Assembly (NCBI GenBank): GCA_036940085.1
Contig: JALLBK010000633.1
Coordinates: 1 to 18,334 of the forward strand
Length of the DNA stretch: 18,334 bases
Origin: Discostella pseudostelligera
Taxonomy: Eukaryota; Bacillariophyta; Thalassiosirophyceae; Thalassiosirales; Thalassiosiraceae
Direction: 5' to 3'
Under the pieces are notes generated by a model. The model was given only the letters and a program-made list of their open reading frames with translations. It made no database searches and was not told where the DNA came from. Below, piece by piece: positions 1 through 12,199 of the stretch (the stretch's first letter is position 1; each line of letters opens with the position of its first letter). The translations under genes and the position numbers were made by a program.

Positions 1-2
1 AG

Positions 3-182
3 GAAGATGAGTATCCTAACGGTGGAACAGTGGAATTGCATGTATTACGGGAGATCGAGTACTATTATGGCATCGGCATGGACTCCATCACCATCGATCA
101 TGTTGTTGCTGTGGCTGTGGAGAGTTTGTTTGGTGTTGAATGTTGGATGCAACGTGGCACAAATTTGGCGGGAGAACTCTGA
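3..182 (+). CDS. Possible 3' end of an upstream gene (5' partial)
   Basis: The frame starting at base 3 is open for 59 codons and ends in TGA at 180-182. The peptide has a natural composition (acidic start EDEYPNGGTVELHVL, then aromatic and hydrophobic runs) rather than the Ser/His/Arg-rich look of chance frames here. I do not recognise a family. An E2F-like site (164-173) overlaps its last codons. It could be the C-terminus of a gene that starts left of the window, or a chance open frame. Confidence 0.35.
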   Translation, partial: EDEYPNGGTVELHVLREIEYYYGIGMDSITIDHVVAVAVESLFGVECWMQRGTNLAGEL

Positions 183-251
183 TGACTCGACGTAGAATTC
201 CTCACGTGGGAGATTTGGCGGGAGACCTCAACGCGGCAGAGTTTGGCGGGA
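164..251 (+). promoter_or_regulatory. Cluster of three E2F-like sites plus a CACGTG box
   Basis: The decamer TTTGGCGGGA occurs three times in the same orientation, at 164-173, 214-223 and 242-251, each followed by GA. It fits the E2F/DP consensus TTTSSCGSS. A CACGTG core lies between copies at 203-208. The cluster ends about 70 bp before the oxidoreductase start at 322, as expected for promoter or 5' UTR elements. The motif is seen directly; factor binding is inferred. Confidence 0.55.
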
Positions 252-321
252 GACTTGAGTTCGCGACCCGCGCCGCCCACTGCCACTTGCCCGCCACTGC
301 GACTGGTACTGCCCTGCCACC

Positions 322-1954
322 ATGACGACAATGGCGTCCGGAAGGCTAGTAGCAGTAGCCGTAAGTCTCACCCCGAGGCACACACACCCCTCTGCAAAGG
401 TTATTCAGAGACCGAAATCGCTCAGCACTGCACCGTCATCCAATCGATCAAAAGTAGCGAAGCAGAATGTCACCATCACCAGTGAAAATTGCGAACACAT
501 CCTCATTCTCGGCGCCGGTATCGCCGGTCTGTCGACGGCGAGATATCTTCTTCAACATACTCAACAGCAGAACATACGTGCCAAAATTACGATCATTGAT
601 AGAAATATTGACATTCTGCCAACGATCAACACCTTGCCGTCTTTGCATTCACCTCATCATGCGAGACTACACAAAAATATTCCATCGAGGCGAAACGGAA
701 ATGTTCTCTGTCCGTCATTAACGGTGCCGTGGACAACCCGGTCACTGTGGAACGAGGCTATATTGCCAGGTTTGAAAACTATCATTAGCTCAAGGGAGCC
801 TACTCCGTCAATTTCTTTTGATTGGCCATCCTTGATGAGTGACAAAGATATGGTACGCCCAATGTTGTAACTGCTGTTCATGACATATGACAAATGACAG
901 TTCCCATCCGTTGCAACTGACTTTTCGTTCTTTGTTTTATCGTTTCAATTATGCTTCCAACGCAATAGTGGTCATTCGGTACACATTTCCTCCTCCAAAA
1001 GTATCTCATTGGTCGCCCCGAACACCAGTCAAACAAAAGCATTCTTGAACATAGCATGAAATGCCTTGATGATCCATTAGACGCCTTAGTTCAAAGCATC
1101 GAATATGGTAGATGTGCTACCGGAACACAGTTGGTAGATGGATCAGTTATTGCAGGAGATTCTTCTGGTGATATTGGATTATTTTGTGTAGGACTACTGA
1201 ACAGATTGATGAACACATCATGTAGCCAATTGACGATGATACCGGGGGAGGAGGCCTCCATGCTTCACGTGAATGATGGAGTGCTGCGTGGTGTGACCAC
1301 AATAGATCAATTTGTGAGTTTGAATACATTTCTGTTTAATGTTATTGCAGGTGTCTGATAGCTGTCAAAATGATCGACGATACACTTATGGTCTTTTAGG
1401 GGGGAAAGAGAACACGAGAAGCCGACAAGATAATTGTTGCATTAGGGGTGAATTCTTCAGCACTCTGCAAGGGTATTGCCGTCCCTTGTCCAGTATATCC
1501 CGTGAAGGGTCACCTTGCAACAGTGGCATCAAAAACTGATTATAAATATAACCTCACTCTCGATGGAGGAATTGGATATGCTGCACCAATGGCACCTCTC
1601 GATGCGGATGGCAGACGGCTTTACCGCCTCTCTGGTTTTGTGGATTTCACTCCTACTAAAGAAGTTGACTTTCACAGAGTAAATGCTCTGCTTGACGCTA
1701 CACGAAAGTATCTTCCCGATGCGGAACTGATTGATGCATCTGCATGCCATCGTCCGATATCAGCCGACGACAGACCTTTGATTGGCCCTACTCAAAAGTT
1801 TCCTAACCTGTTCCTGTGTACTGGATTTGGAAGTCGAGGATGGACGATAGGCCTCGGGAGTGGAAAAGTCCTGGCGAGTCAAATATTAGGCATGCCGTGC
1901 GAAATTGATCCAGCTCCGTATCTACCATCGAGATTCAGGTGGAGTTTCAAGTAG
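322..1954 (+). CDS. DadA-like FAD-dependent oxidoreductase (DAO family)
   Basis: Exons are 322-852, 969-1313 and 1400-1954, giving 476 aa; all junctions are phase 0 with GT-AG introns of 116 and 86 nt. The FAD-binding Rossmann motif GAGIAG is at residues 64-69, preceded by hydrophobic LIL and followed about 25 residues later by ITIIDR. The C-terminus has the family pattern RPISADDRPLIGP then TGFGSRGWTIGLGSGK, close to D-amino-acid dehydrogenases. The family oxidises amines or amino acids with FAD; the substrate cannot be read here. About 57 Arg/Ser/His-rich residues precede the FAD domain and could be an organelle presequence. A second ATG lies at 331. The third exon's acceptor (TTTTAG at 1394-1399) was chosen because the upstream CAG acceptor at 1349-1351 leads into a stop. 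AATAAA follows at 2009. The gene converges on the PRCC-like gene. Confidence 0.85.
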
Positions 1955-2008
1955 TCATCTTCAGGCGGCGTGTTTTGCGAATGCGATACGGATTGAACAT
2001 TATGTAGA

Positions 2009-2014
2009 AATAAA
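2009..2014 (+). terminator. Polyadenylation signal AATAAA
   Basis: A canonical AATAAA hexamer lies 55 bp after the oxidoreductase stop codon, within the 131-bp convergent spacer before the PRCC-like stop. Confidence 0.5.
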
Positions 2015-2085
2015 CTGTAACGGCTGAAGTCAAGCCCTGTAACTTCTAATGGGTGACACTGCAAGATAGCATAATTGTATTCCCT

Positions 2086-3387
2086 CTACCAACCGTACTT
2101 TCGTTTAGCGTCAGCCCTGCTCCCCTTCCCACTCTCTCCTCCACCCCCCATACCAAACCTTGCCAGTTCCGCCTCCGATGCTCGATGTGCCTCCAACGAA
2201 ATAGCACTTGCCATAAGCTGATTAATTTGATGCTTCGATCGATGTTTCCCCGTAACACCTAATCCAATGACGTCCGTGCCCGATTGTGGATCATACATGG
2301 CAATAGTTTTTACCGAGGAATGTCCTCCAGTGCTGGAAGCGGCTCCACGGTGTCGTGCAGCATTCGAAGCAATGGCGGCTGCGTGAGCAGTGGGTGCAAA
2401 TTCAGTCGGTGAGGGTTGATATATTTCAGTTGCAGCGGCAGAAGTGGGAATGTTGAATGCCTGGCCCGATCGGAGCGCGCGTTCTTCTTCTCGCCTCTGT
2501 TTACGAGATTGGGTTGTGAGGTTCCCGCCGGTCGATGGCGTGTCAACTTGGACCTCAGACTGAGCTGGATGATTTGACATGGTTGAAGGAGGTTGCATGT
2601 AATATTGTGATTGTTGCGGAACTTTATGAGTGAACGTCGAAACCGGTGCTGCAGCAGACTTTCTTGAAAATGTGGGAATTGCTGCCGCCGTTGGGGTGGG
2701 CTTGGAAGATATAATTGGTATGTTCGACTTCGCCGCAATGGGTTTGAATGTACGATTTACGGCATGAACATCCACAATCTCATTGTTTTTGTTAACAGTC
2801 GTCGAAGTTGTTGTGTAATTCATAAAAGCAAAGCCTAACTTGCCACTCTCTTTCCCCTCTGAAGCAATGTTTTTTGGCTGTTCCATAGATGTACCATTAT
2901 TGGACGATGTAATTTTATCTGAAACATGCAATGGCGTCGATCTCAGCTCATTCAGCAATGAGTTCAATTCCGCTCGGTCTCCAGCACTGCCCATCACACC
3001 TTCATGATCATTAGTTGTTTTGCCAATAGCATCGTTGTCGGTGGTACGCCTCTTCCTTTTCTTTAATTGCAATCTCTCATTCTCGGATGAAGACGTGGAC
3101 GAATCGTCATCAGGAAGTCGAGTCAATCGATCAAAGATCTCAGGCGGCAATACCGCTCCCAAGGATAAGATTCGTTTCCCTCCCACCTTCTCTCTCTGTG
3201 CTGCTTTGGGGGCAAATGATTGTGTCTGCGAATTCGGCGGCGCGGCTGTTGTTTGAACTGTTGCAATTGATGATGACGCCGCCGCCGCAGCAGCAGGCAC
3301 GGGGGTGGATTTGGTGACCGCGGCGGACGAGGTAGAGCATTCCGATGAAGCTGATGAATCGCTCCCATAGCCTTTCAATAGATCCAT
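2086..3387 (-). CDS. PRCC: PRCC-like (MAD2B-interacting / splicing-associated) protein
   Basis: A single exon of 433 aa. The preferred start is the ATG at 3387, giving MDLLKGYGSDSSASS, which resembles the Ser/Asp-rich N-termini of PRCC-family proteins. The middle is low complexity, rich in Ser, Thr, Ala and Pro, with a basic KKRKRR cluster that may act as a nuclear signal. The C-terminus KHRSKHQINQLMASAISLEA through RKYGW matches the conserved PRCC tail, in which a basic HQI motif is followed by an acidic/helical stretch and a terminal KYGF/W. In animals PRCC is nuclear, binds MAD2B and associates with splicing factors. An in-frame ATG at 3525 would add 46 Arg-rich residues, but that codon overlaps the first G-box of the promoter array, so I regard it as upstream. 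The assignment rests on the two termini only. Confidence 0.72.
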   Translation of the reverse strand: MDLLKGYGSDSSASSECSTSSAAVTKSTPVPAAAAAASSSIATVQTTAAPPNSQTQSFAPKAAQREKVGGKRILSLGAVLPPEIFDRLTRLPDDDSSTSSSENERLQLKKRKRRTTDNDAIGKTTNDHEGVMGSAGDRAELNSLLNELRSTPLHVSDKITSSNNGTSMEQPKNIASEGKESGKLGFAFMNYTTTSTTVNKNNEIVDVHAVNRTFKPIAAKSNIPIISSKPTPTAAAIPTFSRKSAAAPVSTFTHKVPQQSQYYMQPPSTMSNHPAQSEVQVDTPSTGGNLTTQSRKQRREEERALRSGQAFNIPTSAAATEIYQPSPTEFAPTAHAAAIASNAARHRGAASSTGGHSSVKTIAMYDPQSGTDVIGLGVTGKHRSKHQINQLMASAISLEAHRASEAELARFGMGGGGESGKGSRADAKRKYGW

Positions 3388-3512
3388 GATGTTTGTTCGA
3401 CCCCCCACGGGCGGATTAGGAAGTCTTCGTCGCTGTCGAAGTCGATGGAGGTGTCGGTAGTGATAGGAAAAGGAATATGGCTTCGCTCTTCTTCTCGTGG
3501 CCGAAATTGATA

Positions 3513-3652
3513 TTCCACGTGGCATAGTTGTCTACCATTTACTCCACGTGGCGGTAATGTGAGTCAAGTGCCGCCTCGCATCTGAACTACTCTGAACTCC
3601 ACGTGGCAAAAGTGAGCCAATTATTTCGCCGAACCCTTTTATTCCACGTGGC
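3513..3652. promoter_or_regulatory. Array of four CCACGTGG palindromes (G-boxes)
   Basis: Four copies of YTCCACGTGGC occur at 3513-3523, 3542-3552, 3597-3607 and 3642-3652. The 8-bp core is a perfect palindrome containing CACGTG, the typical site of bHLH or bZIP factors. The array lies 126-265 bp upstream of the PRCC-like start at 3387, so it most likely belongs to that promoter. Confidence 0.65.
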
Positions 3653-3692
3653 AGCGGTTGAGTCTAGCTGCCGCCGCATCTGAATTCCTCCA
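3542..3692 (+). repeat. Imperfect direct repeat, ~50-bp units, 100-bp period
   Basis: The unit at 3542-3591 and the unit at 3642-3692 share the order CCACGTGGC, TGAGTC, GCCGCC, GCATCTGAA and a C/T-rich end. The intervening sequence carries a third G-box. The two copies differ by several substitutions and small indels, so the duplication is not recent. Confidence 0.6.
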
Positions 3693-3908
3693 CCCGCCCA
3701 ACCGCACTATATTATCCAACCCACCGCCAACAACCTCAATCATTGCTAATTCAAAAAGATGAAGTATGTGAATTGCGATTGCGGAGTCCAATGCCTCAGA
3801 TATTAAATCTAATCTATCATCTCATTATTGTAGAGTTCTCATCGTTGTCCAATAAGAAAGCTAACGATAGTCCCCATGCAAATCATCGTCGCCAACCAAC
3901 AAGTTTGA
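3653..3908. other. Intergenic: end of G-box repeat and Trx 3' UTR
   Basis: Apart from the second repeat unit up to 3692, this stretch shows no convincing gene. It should contain the 3' UTR of the thioredoxin-like gene and the distal promoter of the PRCC-like gene. Open frames here read as low-complexity Pro/His/Ser peptides. Confidence 0.5.
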
Positions 3909-4770
3909 TCAGAGAGATAAGCGGAACCAATTGCTCTGTCGCTTCGTACCATCCACTTCCTCCTCCTTCTTCAAAGATGCAACAATTTCCTCACCCAAGG
4001 CTGATCCGGCCACCATCGCCACGTCAAACACATTGTCATTGCTTTCACTGCTACCAGTTTCCTCATCTACATCACCCAACACTCGATGCAATTCGTAAAC
4101 AACGAGATGGAATAGCGATGGCTTGCATGTCATATCCACAATCTTCCCCCTCCCCTTTCGATACATGTGCACAGTCGGGAGCTTATTCACCTTCAGTGTT
4201 TTGCATAGCTTAGCATTTGTGGTATATTCAATTTGTGCAAATCGGACTTTATCAGAGCCTTCTTCATCAGACGCAAGTTGACGAAACTTCACCCCAAACT
4301 TTTGGCAGCTTTTGCACCATTCCGCATAAAATTCTGTGTAGCCGCGACCGCGAGGAGGAAGACATTATTTGTCGATGAGATATTGCAATGGAAACGGATA
4401 GTAGGAAAGTGAAAACTGAAGGCAACTCACTTATAACACATAAACGATCATCTTCCTCTAGGAATTTAACATAGTCCTCATGAGTTTTGATCACAAAAAT
4501 ATTGGGACGAATTCGAATATCCACTTCGTCTATGGCATGCCCCAAGAGTTCGAGCTGTCGGTGTCGGCCAACCGGAACATTGTGCTTGGTCTGTAGAGGG
4601 CGTGGTGAGTTCGCTGGTATAATTATGTGACCGACAAATAATGGACGTGTCGACAGATATGAATGTGAAGAAAATGCGTAACAGCGGTGATGACACGTAG
4701 TGATGAACATGAAGCACATCATGAGCACTACCGCCGCTCGGCGATGGGACGTCTCACGACGAATAGCCAT
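3909..4770 (-). CDS. Plastid-type thioredoxin-like protein
   Basis: Exons are 4770-4431 and 4333-3909, joined across a 97-nt GT-AG intron (phase 1), giving 254 aa. The joined junction reads VIKFYAEWCKSC, a thioredoxin active site with Cys120 and Cys123. The cis-Pro loop follows as KLPTVHMY. Residues 12-32 form a hydrophobic signal peptide ending in C-Y-A before F33, like the A-F motif of diatom plastid signals, so plastid import is likely. The first 110 residues add targeting and a lead-in helix (HEDYVKFLEED). About 65 residues after the fold are acidic and low complexity. Start 4770 was chosen because it places the signal peptide at the N-terminus; an in-frame ATG at 4884 would bury it. The WCKSC site differs from the usual WCGPC, suggesting a specialised disulfide reductase or redox sensor. 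Confidence 0.86.
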
Positions 4771-5210
4771 TGAATTATTGGGCTTGAGGAATGCCTGATA
4801 TTGGATAGGACTGTGTGGGTGTTCCTCTCCTCCCATTCTCTGTCGGCGTTGGTGCTTCCGATCTTTGCTCTTTGACATGGTCATGGTCGAGAGGGCGAGC
4901 GAGGGCCGATGCGATGTGTGGATTTGGCTGGGCGAGAAGTCCGAGAATTCCGATAGATTCTTTGGTTGACTGACATCATGACAGCAGCCATCTGCCGCCT
5001 TGGCGAGGACAGACGATAATATCTTCTTTGTTCCATTCTTCTAGTTTCAATTCTTTGCATCCCTAAATATCTTTTCGCCATTTCAACTTGCTTCGCCATA
5101 CATATGGTACTTCTCAGTGTTAAGCATCTTTATCCTCATCTCACCCAACGCGTTTCATCGCCACTTCAACTTGCCCATCATCCTCCCATCCAGTGATAAA
5201 ATCTCGCATC

Positions 5211-5254
5211 TCCAACAATCTCCATCTCCATCTCCAACAATCTCCATCTCCACC
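5211..5254 (+). repeat. 22-nt tandem repeat, two units
   Basis: The unit TCCAACAATCTCCATCTCCA (first 20 of 22 nt) begins at 5211 and again at 5233. It is followed by a CCATCACCATCACC simple-sequence tail. It lies in the presumed promoter or leader of the rhamnonate dehydratase gene. Confidence 0.7.
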
Positions 5255-5294
5255 ATCACCATCACCACATTCCAATTCAACATTCACCGTCACT

Positions 5295-5366
5295 ATGGTA
5301 CAGCCGACCACCGTCAACACTGACACTGAGCACAATGATATGTTGACGTCGATCCACACCATCTAA
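5295..5366 (+). CDS. Upstream ORF, 23 codons, in frame with the main start
   Basis: ATG at 5295 opens a 23-codon frame starting MVQPTTVNTDTEHND and ending in TAA at 5364-5366. It is in the same frame as the proposed main ATG at 5400, with no stop between TAA and that ATG. It could be a translation-attenuating uORF; whether it is translated is unknown. Confidence 0.3.
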   Translation: MVQPTTVNTDTEHNDMLTSIHTI

Positions 5367-5399
5367 GCCGGCGTCGCTGTGCCTGAACTTATTAATTCA

Positions 5400-7871
5400 A
5401 TGGTAAGGAGCAGTAGCTATTGCGTTTGTCGACAACTTTCTACTCGCACATCACCCCAGCCAGATTCTAACGTTATCTTTTCCCACTACCTATCGCCGCC
5501 GCACCTCGAACACATCATCCATCACCAATATCGAAGTCGCTCATACTCGGCCCTCATCCTCCGGTTCAACCAGCCAAACAGGGCGCGGTGCTGATTCGAG
5601 AGATCCGTGCATATGTAAGTGGTAATAGTAATACTTACCGCGAGTTGTCGCAGGGGGTTCACCCTGCAACTTGTACACCTCATGTTTTGTATCGCTCTGA
5701 ATAGAGCGGAAGGCCGATAGAGTGGGAAGGGGGGAGAGAGTTAATGATTAACGCATTTATGGAATTACCGTCTGAGACATTTTGCGATCATCGCGAGTGT
5801 CGACTGAAGATAGTTCTGCGGCTTGAATGAAACTTCTCTCGATAGTGTGGCTTCATACATATTAGGTTATGAATAATCATTTGCTGATTCGGTTTTGGGT
5901 GTGCCTGCTTTTGCTGATCCATGATTTTTTACATCCTCTTTCTCTCACATCATCATCATTGTTTCCTCTTTCCTCTGTGATGATCATTAACCACAGACTT
6001 TCTCATCCTCTACTTCCGAGGAAAAATCTGGTGGAGGTGCCGATTGCCATCGCCAATCCTCAGGACATTGGATTGTTGACACACCCATCTCCAATCCAAT
6101 GTCTGTCTACGAAGAATATCGCGCAAGCCGTACCTCTTGGGGGATTGGTGCATTAGGATCAGTCATTGTTGAGGTGGAATTGGACGATGTAGATAATACC
6201 GTGGGGGTTGGGATTAGCATTGGGGGAGAGTCTGCCTGCTTCATGATCGAGAATCATTTGTCGCGGTTTGTGGAGGGACAGGATCCCACCAATGTTGAGC
6301 TTATTTGGGATCAAATGTGGAGATCGACAATGAATTATGGTCGAAAGGGCATTGCCATCCAAGCAATTTCTGCGGTAGATTTGGCAATTTGGGATGCTCT
6401 TGGAAAATTGAAGAAGGTGCCAGTATACGAACTCCTCGGCGGCAAAACGAAAGAGAAGATGCCGTGCTATGCCACGACCAGTCGACCGGATCTGGCAAAA
6501 GAGATGGGGTTCTGGGGGGCCAAGTTCCCATTGCCGTACGGCCCTGCCAATGGCGACTGGGGTATGCGGTGAGATTGATATACATTTTGTTTTGCCTTGA
6601 TTGATGATTGTTGAGATTGCATGGGGAAGCTGGAGTGATTAAATATATTCAACAGAATGCAAGGATCGATAGGACTGAATGTCTGTGATGAAAGATTTCT
6701 TCAATTGAATGACCAGCCAACGCGTGCAGCAATGCAGCATTTGTTAACCACATGTTTGCATGCCGAATTTCGAATGGAAACAGCGTCATCTTACATTCCC
6801 ATTGCATTTTCTCCTAACCATTCTAATCACAGGGAAAACATTGCCGCTGTGAAAAAATGGCGTGAGGCAGTAGGCCCTGACTTCCCAATTATGATCGACT
6901 GCTACATGTCGCTCACTCTTCCCTATTCGATCGAGCTGGCCCGAAGATGTGAGCCCTACAATGTGAAGTGGATCGAAGAGGCGTTACCACCTGATGATTA
7001 CGACGGCTATTCGGAGTTAAAGAAGGCTGTACGAAGTACTTTGATAACAACTGGAGAGCACGAGGTATGAACAACTCTTGCTTGCTTCATTATCATTTCC
7101 CTGCTAGGAAATCGGATCTAACACCATGATGACATTTCTGTTATTGCAGTACACTCGTGAGTTACAAAATCTTGGTTGCTAAATCTCAATCTGCATGCAC
7201 CATTTCTAATCCTCTCGCATTTGTTCGACATTTAGGATATGGATTCAGAACACTTCTCGAGAAGAAATGTGCCGATGTTCTGCAACCAGATGTGAGTGAA
7301 TTAGTCTGATACCAAACAGTTGAGTTGATCCTCGTCTCATTTCCTGTTCGGCATACACTCGTTCATCTCAGATTACTTGGTGTGGAGGCATGACCGAAGC
7401 CAGGCGAATAGTTGCCCTTGCTGCTGCGTATGATATACCAATAATACCTCACGGATCAAGTATTTATTCGTATCATCTACAAATCTGCTATCCGAATTGC
7501 CCAATGGCAGAGTTTCTCGTCATGAGTCCCAATGCTGATTCAATCGGTGAGACATTTGAGATTAATCATTCCTGCTCGCTGCGGTGCCATTCGGATCTTT
7601 CAGCTTAAATCTGTTTTGAATTCTTCTCCATTTGCCAAAGTATCGTATTTCGGCAGCTTGTTCACTGATGAGCCATTACCTAAAGATGGATATGTCGAGC
7701 TGCCACACGACAAGCCCGGCTTCGGAGTTACGTTGAACAGGTGAGACGCTGCCTATTTGTTTGAGCAACTTATACATGCTGACGGTGTTGTTGCTCATAT
7801 CTGCGAACTGTTAATCTAATAGAGAGGGGCTGAACATGATTCGGCCCTATCCACGAAATGGTTCCAAATGA
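5400..7871 (+). CDS. rhmD: L-rhamnonate dehydratase (enolase superfamily)
   Basis: Nine exons: 5400-5402, 5582-5614, 5997-6568, 6833-7064, 7150-7156, 7236-7291, 7372-7546, 7641-7740, 7823-7871, totalling 408 aa, near the ~405 of bacterial RhmD. All introns are GT-AG. It should dehydrate L-rhamnonate to 2-keto-3-deoxy-L-rhamnonate in the non-phosphorylative rhamnose pathway. Expected residues are present: His30 in GGGADCH, metal ligands Asp225 (MIDCYMS), Glu251 (KWIEEAL) and Glu278 (GEHE), Asp301 (QPD) and His328 (PHGSS). Family features PDLAKEMGFWGAK and DKPGFGVTLNR also match. The first two exons are the least certain: the first in-frame ATG otherwise available lies after His30, so an upstream start is required, and ATG 5400 followed by GTAAGG gives a phase-0 join. 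The acceptor at 7640 (CAAAG) was chosen because the earlier TTTCAG leads into a stop and this one matches family length. Confidence 0.92.
5643..5671 (+). other. Intronic hairpin
   Basis: Within the second rhamnonate dehydratase intron, AGTTG (5643-5647) pairs with CAACT (5667-5671) and CAGGG (5651-5655) with CCCTG (5662-5666). The 3-nt TCG forms a bulge and a 6-nt loop closes the stem. It starts 28 nt after the donor site. Confidence 0.35.
7150..7156 (+). other. 7-nt microexon TACACTC
   Basis: The exon lies between TTATTGCAG (ending 7149) and GTGAGT (from 7157), with introns of 85 and 79 nt. It supplies Tyr281, Thr282 and the first base of Arg283, restoring GEHE-YTR-YGFRTL, which has the same length as E. 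coli RhmD. Direct joining of its neighbours would lose two residues and break the frame. Confidence 0.85.
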
Positions 7872-7992
7872 TTGTTGTTGAATCTGGAAGTCATTCAATT
7901 GAAATCATTACCAGCCTTCAAATTGGTCGAAAGGCGTTATTCTAGTAGTAAGAGTAAAGCCGGGGATGAATATTATCTGCCATTGGAGTACT

Positions 7993-11398
<3,406 letters not shown>

Positions 11399-11611
11399 TT
11401 TTCTATTGTTGTTGGTAGTGGTTCTGGGTTCAGGTGGCGGTGGGGGCTACTCAATAATTTACCCCGTTCCGACAGGATCATCACAAAGGAGGACGATATC
11501 CATTCAATAGCAACGGTAGCTGATTCGAAAGCCGATGCCGATGCCGATGCCGTACCATATGATGCTCAATATTTTATGCCGTCACCAACCGCCAACCCCC
11601 TTCGCCTAGCC

Positions 11612-11730
11612 ATGGCATTTCCACCCTTTGACGAAGAGCACAAGGGACAGACGACTTTCTCGTGGTCTCTGACGAGAATTCCATGAAATCGCCTGTCCGT
11701 CTTTAGTGTCATTGTTCTAGAGGTGGCTCT
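11612..11730 (-). repeat. Dispersed repeat, copy A
   Basis: Read on the minus strand, this stretch resembles 14554-14670 on the plus strand. The best block, 37 nt at 11664-11700, matches 33 of 37 positions by eye. In one frame it reads TDRRFHGILVRD and VCPLC, preceded by YCEACCMC, so a zinc-binding-like Cys pattern is possible. I cannot name an element family. Confidence 0.65.
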
Positions 11731-11841
11731 GCTGCACATGCAACATGCCTCACAATAGATCACAATCCAGGAGTGTCTCCATCTAGTACTATCTACTACA
11801 CCATTTGTTACGGCCCTTTCCGTCGCTACCCATAGTTCCTC

Positions 11842-11967
11842 CTATCCCCTCCGCCCAGTATCGAGAGAGCGACGGCGGCGTGGCCGGCTGCTGGTGGTGG
11901 TGCCGTCTCCATGTCCATGTGAATGTGGCGCACCTTCGTCGTCGTCGTCGTGGCTCTCGTCTGCCAT
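11842..11967 (-). CDS. Small ORF, 41 aa, acidic then His/Gly- and Arg-rich
   Basis: ATG at 11967 sits in a strong ACCATGG context and opens MADESHDDDDEGAPHSHGHG, then a Thr/Ser and Arg-rich end; TAG is at 11842-11844. The acidic start looks like a genuine N-terminus. It may be the first exon of a gene continuing into the Cys-containing frame of the repeat at 11612-11760, but I found no convincing donor. Function unknown. Confidence 0.25.
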   Translation of the reverse strand: MADESHDDDDEGAPHSHGHGDGTTTSSRPRRRRSLDTGRRG

Positions 11968-12199
11968 GGTCGTAGGTAACACTCCCATACGAGCCGAATT
12001 TCTGGCAATTTATGGTATGTCGTTATTATTATGATTGCATACCGCTCTCTTTGTCCATGACGGCGATTTTGATTTGCCTTGGTATTGGGCTGTCGGCAGT
12101 GGTTGTTTCGCCGACAATATCATTATTGCCATGTGCCTGACGCTGCATTATCGTAGTTGTATTACGCCACCGACACTATTCATCTATCTCTCCTAAGCA

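Larger units (their letters stand above)
4771..5399. other. Divergent intergenic region between Trx-like and rhamnonate dehydratase
   Basis: I see no protein gene here. It contains two copies of a CGCCAnTTCAACTTGC motif (5075-5098 and 5158-5180), a 22-nt tandem repeat near 5211-5254, and an upstream ORF at 5295-5366. A 72-codon open frame on the minus strand (5099-4881) overlaps the distal thioredoxin ATG in ATGA fashion and is probably untranslated leader. Confidence 0.5.

Noticed and set aside
1339..1539. Exon starting at the GCAG acceptor at 1351
   Set aside because: In the frame needed to reach IIVALGVNSS it runs into TAG; the TTTTAG acceptor at 1399 gives a clean phase-0 join.
3743..4213. 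156-codon plus-strand open frame
   Set aside because: It is antisense to the second thioredoxin exon and reads as low-complexity His/Pro/Ser.
5655..5665. GGTTCA near 5656 as a tRNA T-loop
   Set aside because: No acceptor stem, anticodon arm or D-arm could be placed; the sequence is better explained as a simple hairpin.
6657..7070. Independent 137-aa gene starting at 6657
   Set aside because: Its C-terminal part is exon 4 of rhamnonate dehydratase; the first 58 codons are intron, and the CACAG acceptor at 6828-6832 restores the family sequence.
7390..7744. Two separate small genes at 7390-7608 and 7532-7744
   Set aside because: They are consecutive exons of rhamnonate dehydratase joined over 7547-7640; the C-terminal DKPGFGV motif is in the second.
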